Positions 23,050-34,633 are shown, counted from the first letter of the stretch. The stretch is DNA of 64,000 bases from Actinostola sp. cb2023 (GCA_033675265.1 JAUJYZ010000622.1:1-64000), one strand, 5' to 3'. Notes: generated by a model not told the origin, from the letters alone. A program made the numbers and translations.

Positions 23050-23690
23050 AGTTGATGAAGAAACACAGAAAACCCAATCATCGAAAAATCCTATTTGCTG
23101 GATACTGGGTTTCCTGTGTTAGAGAAAAAACACAGGGAACCCAATCATCGAAAAATCCTATTTGCTGGATACTGGGTTTCCTGTGTTAGAGAAGATACAC
23201 AGGGAACCCAATCATCGAAAAATCCTATTTGATGGATACTGGGTTTCCTGTGTTAGAGAAAAAACACAGGGAACCCAATCATCGAAAAATCCTATTTGCT
23301 GGATACTGGGTTTCCTGTGTTAGAGAGAAGATACACAGGGAACCCAATCATCGAAAAATCCTATTTGCTGGATACTGGGTTTCCTGTGTTAGAGAATTAA
23401 CACAGGGAACCCAATCATCGAAAAATCCTATTTGCTGGATACTGGGTTTACTGTGTTAGAGAAGAAAACAGGGAACCCAATCATCGAAAAATCCTATTTG
23501 CTGGATACTGGGTTTCCTGTGTTAGAGAAGAAACACAGGGAACCCAATCATCGAAAAATCCTATTTGCTGGATACTGGGTTTCCTGTGTTAGAGAAGAAA
23601 CACAGGGAACCCAATCATCGAAAAATCCTATTTGCTGGATACTGGGTTTCCTGTGTTAGAGAAGAAACACAGGGAACCCAATTACCGTAG
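23050..23690. repeat. array of about ten 67-70-bp hairpin units
   Basis: Units begin ACACAGGGAACCCAATCATC, have a spacer AAAAATCCTATTTGCTGGAT and end ACTGGGTTTCCTGTGTTAGA, so each can fold on itself (CACAGGGAACCCA with TGGGTTTCCTGTG). Copies are nearly identical. Linkers vary (GAAAAA, GAAGAT, GAATTA). This is a tandem satellite made of inverted-repeat units, not a CRISPR. Confidence 0.92.
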
Positions 23691-24098
23691 CAATCCATAT
23701 CTATTTTTTTCCCATTTCCATTATTATTATTATTATTATATTATTATTATCATTTCTTCGGCTGATGCACTTGGATAAGGCTACTAGCTTATAGATTACA
23801 GGCTTACCCATAACAATTACTAATTATTGTGATTGGGCTTCCTGTGGTAAAGGAAGTACGAGAAGGACTAAGTCGAGGGAAAAATCCTGAAACACAGGGA
23901 ACCCAATTATCGTATAAAACGATGACGTAAAAAACCTACGTGCTATGCAAACTGGTTGGGCTATCTGTGCTTCGGTCGACGATCGCAAAATAAAAGAACC
24001 GTTGGAACTGATTGGCTCCATTAATATGATAACACCCAACAGGGCGTGTCCAATTTCCAATTACAATTTCATACAATTACTAATTCATGAGCTAGTAG

Positions 24099-27000
24099 TT
24101 AATTTCTAATTGATTGATAAAATTCTGATAAAACATTCCAAGCCTTTGGTGCCATAAAACCATCGGGCGGCTTTTCCCCTGCACGGGCTAGACTGCGCAT
24201 GCGTGTCCCGGATATAAAGTCGAAATCTTGTTTCTTTTCTGGATCATAGAATTCCATTTTGTGCTTGCGCGTATTGTACGCAGCGACGCGGAATGGTACG
24301 ATCTCTAGTTGCGTGAGGCCTGGTGCCATTGTTAGCACCTGCAGATAATAAAACAAAGCGTTGATCACGTGGTCTATGACACGGGTTGTAATGACTGAGA
24401 AATGAATATTGGGATGCGCAGTGAAAGGGAGGGGAATTAGCGCGATCCGTTGGTTCGTCTATTCATTCATTCGTTTGTTGGTTCGTTAGTTTATGGGATC
24501 GATCATTCGTTCATTCGTTTTTCATTGTTCATTCACAACCGTTCGTGTTCTTTCCTTTTGTACGATCGATCGTTCAATCAAGTGCTCAAATCCGTCAGTG
24601 TTTTTTTTATCAAACCTATTCACTCGTCCATCTCTCCACCTCGATCTTTCTCTATTCATTCATCCATCTATCCATTCATCCATCTACCCATTCATTCATC
24701 CATCCATCCATTTATTCATTCATCCATCCATTTATTCATTCATTCATCCATTCATCCATCCATCCATCCATCCATCCATCCATCCATCCATCATCCATTC
24801 ATTCATCCATTCAATCAATCATTCATTCATCCATCCATCCATCCATCATCCATTCATTCATCCATTCATTCATTCAATCATTCATTCATCCATCCATCCA
24901 TCATCCATTCATTCATCCATCCATCCATTTATTCATCCATTCATTCATCCATCTATTCATCCATCCATCCATCCATTTATTCATCCATCCATTCATCAAT
25001 CCATTCATCCATCCATCCATCCATCTATTCATCATCCATCCATCCATCCATCCATCCATCCATCCATCCATCCATCCATCCATCCATCCATCCATCCATC
25101 CATCCATCATCCCATCCATCCATCCATCCATCCATCCATCCATCCATCCATCCATCCATCCATCCATCCATCCATCCATCCATCCATCCATCCATCCATC
25201 CATCCATCCATCCATCCATCCATCCATCCATCCATCCATCCATCCATCCATCCATCCATCCATCCATCCATCCATCCATCCATCCATCCATCCATCCATC
25301 CATCCATCCATCCATCCATCCATCCATCCATCCATCCATCCATATCATCCATCCATTCATATCTATTATATCACATCTGTTATACCTTTCTTCCATGACC
25401 GGGATGATACAGGTTCTGATCAGCTTGTTCAGGGTGGGGCATACCGGCAGGATCTCTTCCTACTATATAGAAATTAACTCCTGCTGCTACCCGGGCCTTG
25501 GCATGCCACTGGACCTACAAAAAATATGCAGAACAGTGTCAGTCTTGGGAGGTGTCTGTCTTGGAGAGATGTCTAACTTAGAGAGGTGTCTGACTTAGAG
25601 TGGTATCCGTCTTAGAGAAGTGTCTGTCTTAGAGAGGTGTCTGACTTAGAGAGGTGTCTGTCTTGGAGATGTGCCTGACTTAGAGAGGTGTCTGACTTAG
25701 AGAGATGTCTAACATAGAGAGATGTCTGACTTAGAGAGGTGTCCGTCTTAGATAGGTGTCTGTCTTAGAGAGGTGTCTGTCTGGGAGAGGCGTCTTTCTT
25801 AGAGAGGTATCCGCTTTATAGAGGTGTCTGTCTTAAAGGAGTATGTCTTAGGTGTCCACCTTAGGTGTCCATCGTCCCGTCTTAGAGGGGTGTTCGTCTT
25901 AGAGGTGTCTGTTTTAGAGAGGTGTATGCCTTAGGTGTCCACCTTAGGTGTCCATCGTCCCGTCTTAGAGGGGTGTTCGTCTTAGAGGTGTCTGTCTTAG
26001 AGAGGTGTATGTCTTAGGTGTCCACCTAATGTGTCCATCGTCTTAGAGGGGTGTTCGTCTTAGAGGTGTCTGTTTTAGAGAGGTGTATGCCTTAGGTGTC
26101 CACCTTAGGTGTCCATCGTCCCGTCTTAGAGGGGTGTTCGTCTTAGAGGTGTCTGTCTTAGAGAGGTGTATGTCTTAGGTGTCCACCTAATGTGTCCATT
26201 GTCTTAGAGGGGTGTTCGTCTTAGAGGTGTCTGTTTTAGAGAGGTGTATGCCTTAGGTGTCCACCTTAGGTGTCCATCGTCCCGTCTTAGAGGGGTGTTC
26301 GTCTTAGAGGTGTCTGTCTTAGAGAGGTGTATGTCTTAGGTATCCACCTAATGTGTCCATCGTCTTAGAGGGGTGTCCGTCTTAGAGGTGTCTGTTTTAG
26401 AGAGGTGTATGTCTTAGGTATCCACCTAATGTGTCCATCGTCTTAGAGGGGTGTTCGTCTTAGAGGTGTCTGTCTTAGAGAGGTGTATGTCTTAGGTATC
26501 CACCTAATGTGTCCATCGTCTTAGAGGGGTGTCCGTCTTAGAGGTGTCTGTTTTAGAGAGGTGTATGTCTTAGGTATCCACCTAATGTGTCCATCGTCTT
26601 AGAGGGGTGTCCGTCTTAGAGAAGTGTTCACTTTAGAGGTGTCTGTCTAGAGAGATGACTTACCTCAGTTGGCCCAGCATACATCATAGGTGAGGGAAAG
26701 ATAGCTAGTAATGTAGTCTGAGGGTCGAGAACTTTATCCTCAAGCACTGCGTGATGCTGTTTGATACGCACGCTTAACGGTACATCATCGTCCTTAGTCC
26801 ATCCACCAAGAGGGTGAAGCAGAAGAACCGGGTTTTTGAAGCCTCGTTTCAGCAGCTTTTCTCGTGTGTCCTGAAGAATAGATAAACTTTATATTTTTTA
26901 TTTATTTTAATTTTATTTTAATTTTAATTTTTTAATTTTTTTTAATTTTAATTTTATTTTTTAATTTTTTTAATTTTTTTATTATTTTTATTATTTTTAT

Positions 27001-30000
27001 TTTTAATTTTTTTAATTTTTTTTAATTTTTATTTTTTAATAGATAAACTTATAATTAAAGCTGATGGTGATAATGATGATAAAGATGATGATGATAATAA
27101 TATTAAAATTTGAAAAACCCGTTACTTACGTCCTATTCATTATCCTCGTCATTTTATTATCATCAGCTTTGTCATCATTATTATTATCATCAATGATAAA
27201 GATGATGATAATAATAATGATGATGATAATGAATAGGACGTTCATAAGTAAAGGTTTTAGCATTTGATGGCGAGTGTACACAAACAGTTAAGTAACAATA
27301 AAAAATGGCAATGTCATTACATCAACATCATCAATCATCATGATCATTTATCATGATCATCTATCATCATCATCAATCATCATCATTTCAACATCATCAT
27401 CACTAATCATCATCATCAATCATCAACACCATCATCATCAATCATCAACACCATCATCATCACTAATCATCATCATCAACACCATCATCATCATCAATCA
27501 TCATCATCAATTATCATCATCATCACTAATCATCACCATCAACACCATCATCATCATCAATCATCATCATCATCACTAATCATCATCATCATTAATCATC
27601 ATCATCATCACTAATCACCATCATCATCATCATCAATCATCATCATCAATTATCATCATCATTTTTTCCATTACCATCTATGGGAATGGAAAAAAGAAAT
27701 GAATGGATGGATGAATGGATAGATGAATGGATAGATGAATGGATGGATGAATGGATGGATAGATGAATGGATTATTATTATCATCACTAATCATCACCAT
27801 CAACACCACCATCATCATCATCATCAATCATCATCATCAACAACAATAGTTTTTCAACGTTCCTACCTGCATAAGTAAAGCGTGACCATTGTGAATCGGG
27901 TTTCGTAGTTGAAAAGCATAAATAGCGTCTGCGTTTCTACGTTTCAATTCAGCTCGCAAATCCTTGGGTGTTCGTCGATACTCGTCCAGGCCGTCATTCC
28001 ATTTTATTCGCTCCAGGACCTCGAGATCTCCGCCAGATAACCAATCACCTGACTCCATTACCATCTATGGGAATGGAAAAAAGAAATGAATGAATGGATG
28101 GATGGATAGATGAATGGATGAATGGATGAATGAATATGGATGGATAGATGAATGGATAGATGAATGGATGAATGAATGGATGGATGAATGGATAGATGAA
28201 TGGATGAATGGATGAATGAATATGGATGGATAGATGAATGGATAGATGAATGGATGAATGGATGAATGAATATGGATGGATAGATGAATGGATAGATGAA
28301 TGGATGAATGAATGGATGGATGAATGGATAGATGAATGGATGAATGGATGAATGAATATGGATGGATAGATGAATGGATAGATGAATGGATGAATGGATG
28401 AATGAATATGGATGGATAGATGAATGGATAGATGAATGGATGAATGGATGGATGAATGGATGGATGAATGGATGGGTGAATGAATGAACGAATATATTCA
28501 TTATTATGAATGAATGGATGAATGGATGGATGAATGGATAGATGAATGGATGGATGGATGGATGAATGGATGGATAGATAGATGAATGGATGAATGGACG
28601 GATGGATGTAAGGATGGATGAAACAGATGAGAAAATGGAAGGATGTAAGGATAAACAAATCGATGGATAAATGAATGGATGGATGAATAAATGGATGGAT
28701 AGATAGATGAATGGATGAATGGATAGATGAACGGATGGATGTAAGGATGGATGAAACAGATGAGAAAATGGAAGGATGGAAGGATAAACAAATCGATGGA
28801 TAAATGAATGGATGGATGAATAAATGAAATGAATACATGGATGGGTGGTTAAACGCATGGATGAATGGAATGATAATCAAGGTACAGACATACGTTACAA
28901 CAGTGCTTGCTATATTGCAGGCAGATTCTACCTCTGAAATGTGTTGCACGCAATATTGCATAAGTATAAAGATTATTGAAGTAATGTAGTACAATAGTCA
29001 CAACAACTGCTGACACATGCTGCAATCATATTGCCAGTAATATTGTGCGCAATGTTGAACCATTTATCTGTATCTTTGGACAGATGGATAAAATAGCCTG
29101 TTCACAGGCTATACATAGCCTAGGGTGCATACCTTTATATAGGGGTGGCTATACATAGCCTAGGGTACATACCTTTACATAGGGGTGGCTATACATAGCC
29201 TAGGGTACATACCTTTATATAGGGGTGGCTATACATAGCCTAGGGTACATACCTTTATATAGGGGTGATTCTCACTGGTTGTTCCCCACTGTCTAGCACA
29301 CCTCTCTTCCTTACGATGTTCATAGAAGTCAGGATGCCTTACGATAGCAATACATTTATCTTCATAAGTCAGCGTATAAGCCGAGGATCCTTGTAGACGT
29401 TCCTTATCATCGTTTGTCAATGGTAATACTATTGGTATAGACTGGTTAGCCACGCATGCTGGAAATACAAAATACACAAATATAAATGATGACGTCACGT
29501 CATCAAATGACGTCATCGGGTATATCAGTGACGTCATATCCATTGGTTATATCGCGCAATGTTAACTCACAATACCTGCAAAATATCAGTTATTATTATT
29601 ATAGTGACGTCACGTACACATATACCATTGACGTCACAACCGCACAATATTATTGACGTCATGAATACAAAATACAATAGTGATGTCACACCCGTATATC
29701 ACATTGGCGTCATACCTGTACAATATCAGTGACGTCATATCGACAATATATCATAGTGACGTCAACCTACACATTGACGTCATACCTACGGGATATCATA
29801 GTGACGTCATAATTATTCTACCTTGTAGTAGAGCCCCGAAGTGTTGACTCTGTAGAAACTCTTCTTCTCTCATGAAACCATACAAGGGCGTGGCCCAGCC
29901 TTCAGCTAATACTTGTACCCATTGTAAATCAAGCTGGTAAGAAAATGTACAGTATTGCATGAGTGTGCTTCATTTCTCAGTCAATTTTTTTTTTGTTTGT

Positions 30001-33000
30001 TTGTTTGTTGTTGTTGTTGTTGTTTTGTTTTTGTTTTTTTTTCTCAGTCAATTATTACCTATTGTAAACGACCACCTGACATAAGTGGCCACCTTACATG
30101 ACAACAAGGGTGGTTGTTTACGAGCCTGGTTTACAGTAGCCACACAAGCATAAGCAACCACCTTACATGACAACAAGGGTGGTCGTTTACGAGCCTGGTT
30201 TACAGTAGCGACACAAGCATAAGCAACCACCTTACCTGACAACAAGGGTGGTCGTTTACAAGCCTGGTTTACAGTAGTCACACAAGCATAAGCAACCACC
30301 TTACATGACAACAAGGGTGGTTGTTTACGAGCCTGGTTTACAGTAGCGACACAAGCATAAGCAACCACCTTACATGACAACAAGGGTGGTCGTTTACGAG
30401 CCTGGTTTACAGTAGCGACACAAGCATAAGCAACCACCTTACCTGACAACAAGGGTGGTCGTTTACAAGCCTGGTTTACAGTAGTCACACAAGCATAAGC
30501 AACCACCTTACATGACAACAAGGGTGGTCGTTTACGAGCCTGGTTTACAGTAGCGACACAAGCATAAGCAACCACCTTACATGACAACAAGGGTGGTCGT
30601 TTACGAGCCTGGTTTACAGTAGCGACACAAGCATAAGCAACCATCTTACATGACAACAAGGGTGGTCGTTTACGAGCCTGGATTACAGTAGCGACACAAG
30701 CATAAGCAACCACCTTACATGACAACAAGGGTGGTCGTTTACGAGCCTGGTTTACAGTAGCGACACAAGCATAAGCTACCACCTTACATGACAACAAGGG
30801 TGGTCGTTTACGAGCCTGGTTTACAGTAGCGACACAAGTATAAGCAACCACCTTACATGACAACAAGGGTGGTCGTTTACAAGCCTGGTTTACTGTAGCG
30901 ACACAAGCATAAGCTACCACCTTACATGACAACAAGGGTGGTCGTTTACGAGCCTGGTTTACAGTAGCGACACAAGCATAAGCTACCACCTTACATGACA
31001 ACAAGGGTGGTCGTTTACAAGCCTGGTTTACAGTAGCGACACAAGCACAAGTACATCCAATATACACAGATTCGTTGTGTCTCACACCTATTATATAGAG
31101 CAGATTTCATACGATTGGGAAAAAACACGACACACGGCCGTGTCACGGCTCTGTCACGTCACTGTCACGGCACGTACGTTTTTCACTGTCATATGAAATC
31201 TGCTCTACTTTGTCGGTGATTTTGTCTGGTTATATTGTACCTTGGTAATTGCTAACTTGGGTAAGGACATGGCTTCTTGTTTCGCTTCTTCAACTTTGTC
31301 AGGGGCCACGAAAAGTTCCTTGATTCCGTTCACCATGGCGTGAGGTAGAATTCCCTGATGACAGCCATAGAACAAAGCATTAGAAAGTCAGGAAGGAAGG
31401 AAGGAGGGAAGGAAGGAGGGAAGGAAGGAGGGAAGGAAGGAAGGAAGGAAGGAAGGAAGGAGGGAAGGAAGGAAGGAGGGAAGGAAGGAAGGAGGGAAGG
31501 AAGGAAGGAGGGAAGGAAGGAAGCCAGCCAGCCATGAAATGCGCAGACCAAATGCATGTAGACGCTTTATATCATGTAGTCACCTTCTCCGTTAGCATTT
31601 CAACCAGCTTCTCTAAACAGTCATCGACGCTCAATTTGCCAGCATTGAGTGACAGTTCTGGGCTGGATGGTGGTTGATAGACGGCATCAATTCCAGTAAA
31701 ACCTGGTAAAAATCGGCATAAAATAGCTGAGATAAAAATTACCATATTCTCAACACTGCTTAGGAGAGAGGGGGAGGAGAGAGTCCAGAGTACTGAATGG
31801 GTTTCCTGTGGTAGAGCGCGCGGAAGAAATATTATATTGGGCTCCCTGTGTTTTTTTTTACGGTTTTGAAAAATATATAAGTTGGAGTATAAGTTGGTTG
31901 TTTTACCTTTAATTTCTCCAGCTCTTGCTCTCTTGTATAGACCTTTGACATCTCTTTCCTCACACTTCTCTAAGGACGTGTTGACAAACACCTCGAAAAA
32001 TTGTAGCTTTCCCTCTTCATGTAGCTTGCGCGCTCTTTCACGATCCTTCAGATTAAATCAATACGAAAAGTAAAGAATACTACCAAAGTCTGCTACTTCT
32101 ATACATACACGGTGCAATATTGCGGGCATTATTGTTGCAGCGTGTGTCCGTTGTGAGCTAACTTATTGAAGTACAATGTGATCCTACTACTGCAAGATTG
32201 CGCGCAACAAATTACAGAGGTGGACACACGATGAGATCGTGCATGTTGCAGGGAATATTATTGCGCGCAATCTGAACTTGCCGCCCAGTGCTTGCCGCCA
32301 TATTGAAAATTATGAGTTTCCCATAATTCCACTCGAGGCACATCCTCGGGAATCCAGGGGTACATTCTGTCGCTCGTTTACTCGCTCCCAGAGAAATACC
32401 CCTTGGAACGAAGTCTGTTGGAACTTGTTCCGGAAGTCAAAATTACTCTCGTTTCTGACGAGATTGGGTCGATCTAGGAAGGTCGACCAATCAGCATCAA
32501 GTATATTCTGGTTTGAATAGGACAGCCGCCATTTTGAATTTTGACTTCCGGAACAAGTTCCAACAGACTTCGTTCCCAGAGGTATTTCTCTGGGAGCGAG
32601 TAACGAGCGACAGAATATACCCCTGGGTTCCCGAGGATGCTCGAGGCACTAGTTCCAAAAAAGCGAATAGTTTTAATTTTAAAGGGGGTTGACTGTATGG
32701 ACTAGTAAAGGGTCTTAATCTAATAATGATGTTACCTACATTGCTATACGGACTAATAAATGCAGTCAGGCATATCATTCCAGAATCAGCAAAAAGTTTG
32801 GCAACTTCGCTGACACGTCGAATGTTCTCTTCACGATCTTCAGGTGAAAACCCCAAGTTCCTGTTGAGTCCTGTTCTCATGTTATCTCCATCGAGTGTGT
32901 ACGCGGGTAGACCTTGTCGACATAGAAAGTCTTCTAGCGCCATACTGAGCGTTGTCTTGCCAGCACCAGATAAACCTACGTAGACAAAGACAGGCTTTAG

Positions 33001-34633
33001 AACAGGGACGGGAAATATCCGTGTTATATCCGTGTTATATCCGTGTCATATGTACTTTATGCGCGCAAAGGATTGTGGTAAAATGTACTGATTCGCCATC
33101 TCTTTCTGTGTAGCGGCGGATCGATTGGTTGTCATGGTAACTTACCAGTAAACCACACAGTACAGCCCCGAAATCCTGCCCTTGTGCCCACGACCTGACC
33201 TCTCTTATGTCGGGTGACATTGTGATCTTTGAAGGTCACGTTAGTTGCTTTGATGATATTCTGTTGATGACAAGTGATATCGGTGAGATATGTGACATCT
33301 ACAACCATGTCATCATCATCATCATGACTATTTTCTGTCATCATGACCATTTTCTGTCGTCATCATCATCATCATGACCATTTTATGTCATCATCATCAT
33401 CATAACCATTTTCTGTCACCATCATCATCATCCATGACCATTTTCTGTCATCATCATCATCCGCATCATGACCATTTTCTGTCATCATCATCATCATGAC
33501 CATTTTCTGTCACCATCATCATCATGACCATTTTCTGTCACCATCATCATCATCCATGACCATTTTCTGTCATCATATTCATCATCATGACCATATGATC
33601 AGTTCTGTTAAACACGAAGTTCCAGTCTAAAAGGTGCCTGCCCATTGGGTGAGACAATAACGTTGATTTAGTCTTTGTATGGGCAGCGTCCTTTGTACCA
33701 GAACTTCGTGTTTAAGGAAAGGATGGATGTCGGAATTGTTCATACTTGCAGACCAGTCTGAAATACTCTGCATGGATTTACAGAGATGCTGAGAGACTTC
33801 ACTGCTTGCAAAGGTACATAACGCAGCCGCGAAGCATACAACCTTGAGGGATATGTGCACTGAGGATGGTCGTACAAGTGTGCTATACTTAGTAAGGGTC
33901 AAAATAGACGAGGGCTACGTATTTATCCGAGAAGACCAACCATTTGCTGATTGAAACAAAGGCAGCACCTTCTCCACGATTATATTATAACACCCTGAGT
34001 ATTGGTCCGGCCAGGAATCGGACCTCCCGCACAATAAATAGACCGGTGCTCTACCAAGTCAACCGGTGTTTGTATGTATTTGTATTTTATAGTTTTCATA
34101 GTAGTTAGAGTTAGTCTTAAATAGTCTTAAATAAACGTTATGTGTAGCTTTTATCTTAGCGTTATTGTACGGCGTTATTGTAACCACTACTCGGTTGGCT
34201 CAGTTGGTAAGAGCGTCTGCTTGTGTATGAGAGGTCGGGGTTCGATTCCTGTCGGCCACGTACTTGGGCAGGGACGTTATAATAATCATAATTACGTTAA
34301 GCCGTTAAGCCTTTGACCGCTGATAAATGATTGTACAAAGGTAGCACCAATAACCGTTCTAAAACTCGAACGGTAACACAGATTCGTGTAATTACGAGGC
34401 CAAATTGTACGAATTGTGTACCAGTGTCTTGTTCGTCTGGTACCGTGTTGACGCACGCTTGGATCCTCGTTGTATCGAACAAAGGGTTCGAGTAGATCAA
34501 GAATCGAACCGGGAAAAGTTCACTTCAAAAGCCGCGCGCCAATCGACAAAATGTTCAAAAATGGAAATTAAATTATAAATGAAAAGTTCAAACTTACTTG
34601 ACAATATAAATAACCGTTAAAAGCTCTTGCCAT
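24099..34633 (-). CDS. PAPSS: bifunctional 3'-phosphoadenosine 5'-phosphosulfate synthase
   Basis: Twelve exons join in phase to about 616 aa, close to the usual 610-625 aa: 34598-34633, 33146-33260, 32740-32975, 31907-32045, 31584-31702, 31241-31354, 29822-29933, 29253-29458, 27867-28064, 26664-26870, 25386-25514 and 24099-24338. The N-terminal APS kinase has a P-loop (GLSGAGKTT, about residues 51-59) and [13 protein letters not shown]. The C-terminal ATP sulfurylase has [10 protein letters not shown] (about 411-420), [13 protein letters not shown] and ISGTRMR. The enzyme makes APS from ATP and sulfate, then PAPS, the sulfate donor for sulfotransferases. Every junction is GT-AG. The first exon (12 aa, beginning [11 protein letters not shown]) is chosen because it has an ATG, ends at GTAAGT in phase 0 and precedes the conserved block; it is the least certain exon. 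Introns are filled with tandem repeats. Confidence 0.95.
24640..25365. repeat. (ATCC)n tetranucleotide array in the last PAPSS intron
   Basis: Tandem CATC/CATT tetranucleotides, nearly pure CATC from about 25030 to 25345. The long open frames of both strands in this area are repeat artefacts (Ser-Ile-His-Pro or Trp-Met-Asp-Gly). Confidence 0.97.
25540..26655. repeat. higher-order minisatellite in a PAPSS intron
   Basis: A short unit of about 15-16 bp (GTCTTAGAGAGGTGTC) is grouped into a higher-order repeat of about 161 bp, seen by the recurrence of GTATGCCTTAGGTGTCCACC near 25924, 26085 and 26246. Later copies have lost the 'ACCTTAGGTGTCC' block. It lies between PAPSS exons 10 and 11. Confidence 0.92.
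26900..27660. repeat. A/T-rich, (GAT)n and (CAT)n low-complexity segment
   Basis: TTTTAATT runs (26888-27040), GATGAT repeats and CAT/TCA repeats up to about 27660 lie within one PAPSS intron. 27126-27200 and 27200-27240 form a small inverted repeat (TATTCATTATC / GATAATGAATA). No gene is seen. Confidence 0.9.
27668..27780. repeat. copy of a PAPSS 3' splice-site region plus (ATGG)n
   Basis: CCATTACCATCTATGGGAAT at 27668 onwards repeats the sequence that spans the acceptor of the exon ending at 28064, followed in both places by GGAAAAAAGAAATGAATG and ATGG repeats. It lies downstream of that exon in transcription, so it provides a decoy acceptor. Confidence 0.85.
28080..28865. repeat. (GGAT/GAAT)n array with longer sub-repeats, PAPSS intron
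   Basis: GGATGGATAGATGAATGGAT-type sequence with recurring blocks containing GAATATGGATGGATAG (several copies, 28130-28430) and a second block near 28600-28800 with AAACAGATGAGAAAATGGAA. Starts within 16 nt of the acceptor of the exon ending at 28064, in effect replacing its polypyrimidine tract region. Confidence 0.93.
29108..29270. repeat. four tandem copies of a 40-41-bp unit containing a PAPSS 5' splice site
   Basis: On the minus strand each unit reads CCCCTATATAAAG|GTATGTA..., i.e. the last nucleotides of the exon 29253-29458 plus its donor. The unit nearest the exon is the real junction; three more lie downstream in the intron. Confidence 0.9.
29480..29820. promoter_or_regulatory. cluster of CRE-type TGACGTCA motifs in a PAPSS intron
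   Basis: About ten exact TGACGTCA motifs plus one-mismatch variants (GATGTCA, GGCGTCA) recur at roughly 20-40-bp spacing, for example near 29487, 29508, 29528, 29603, 29627, 29653, 29741, 29757, 29773 and 29802. This is the palindromic site bound by CREB/ATF bZIP dimers. The cluster may be a decayed tandem repeat rather than an enhancer; regulatory function is inference. Confidence 0.5.
30054..31062. repeat. 69-bp minisatellite (about 14 copies) in a PAPSS intron
   Basis: Unit TTACATGACAACAAGGGTGG followed by TCGTTTACGAGCCTGGTTTA and CAGTAGCGACACAAGCATAA. As 69 is divisible by three, a 345-codon frame stays open on the minus strand (repeating [13 protein letters not shown]). I treat that frame as a repeat artefact because it lies between two well-defined PAPSS exons. 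Confidence 0.93.
31388..31525. repeat. (GGAA/GGGA)n microsatellite, PAPSS intron
   Basis: AAGG and AGGG tetranucleotides in homopurine sequence, ending in CCAGCCAGCC. No coding content. Confidence 0.95.
32325..32652. mobile_element. 317-bp foldback element (MITE) in a PAPSS intron
   Basis: Arms of about 115 nt: 32331-32450 (CTCGAGGCACATCCTCGGGA onwards) and its inverted partner 32530-32647 (ending in TCCCGAGGATGCTCGAG). The spacer of about 80 nt is unrelated. The intron also holds, at 32100-32290, GCAATATTGCGGGC/GCGCGCAATC-type inverted sequence resembling that at 28900-29060 and 45150-45240. Confidence 0.85.
33300..33600. repeat. 33-35-bp minisatellite in PAPSS intron 1
   Basis: Recurring ATGACCATTTTCTGTCATCA with variable CAT trinucleotide expansions, about eight copies. 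Lies in the first intron just upstream of the exon 33146-33260. Confidence 0.9.
33990..34075 (-). repeat. tRNA-derived SINE-like head
   Basis: Minus strand reads CGGTTGACTTGGTAGAGCAC then GGTCCGATTCC, i.e. A-box and B-box-like pol III promoter elements. It does not fold into a clean cloverleaf, so I do not call it a tRNA. Lies in PAPSS intron 1. Confidence 0.5.
34185..34262 (+). repeat. tRNA-derived SINE-like head or tRNA pseudogene
   Basis: TGGCTCAGTTGGTAAGAGCG (A box) and GGGTTCGATTCC (B box) with correct spacing. The D-stem (GCTC/GAGC) pairs, but the anticodon stem and the acceptor ends do not pair properly. Lies in PAPSS intron 1, in the opposite orientation to the gene. Confidence 0.5.

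Noticed and set aside
23050..23690. CRISPR-like array
   Set aside because: Repeats are contiguous units with near-constant spacers, each itself an inverted repeat, in a eukaryotic genome; no variable spacers and no cas genes.
24450..25598. Long open frames on both strands (up to 382 codons)
   Set aside because: Pure tetranucleotide repeat translation (Ser-Ile-His-Pro or Trp-Met-Asp-Gly); the strand also carries a real PAPSS exon at 25386-25514 in the opposite direction.
28058..28994. 266- and 309-codon minus-strand frames
   Set aside because: Translation of ATGG/GAAT tetranucleotide repeats; a true exon of PAPSS ends at 28064.
30048..31085. 345-codon minus-strand frame with a 23-residue repeat
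   Set aside because: The unit length of 69 bp keeps any frame open; it lies inside a PAPSS intron and has no start context or other non-repeat sequence.
34185..34262. tRNA gene
   Set aside because: A and B boxes are present but the anticodon and acceptor stems do not pair; better as a tRNA-derived SINE head.
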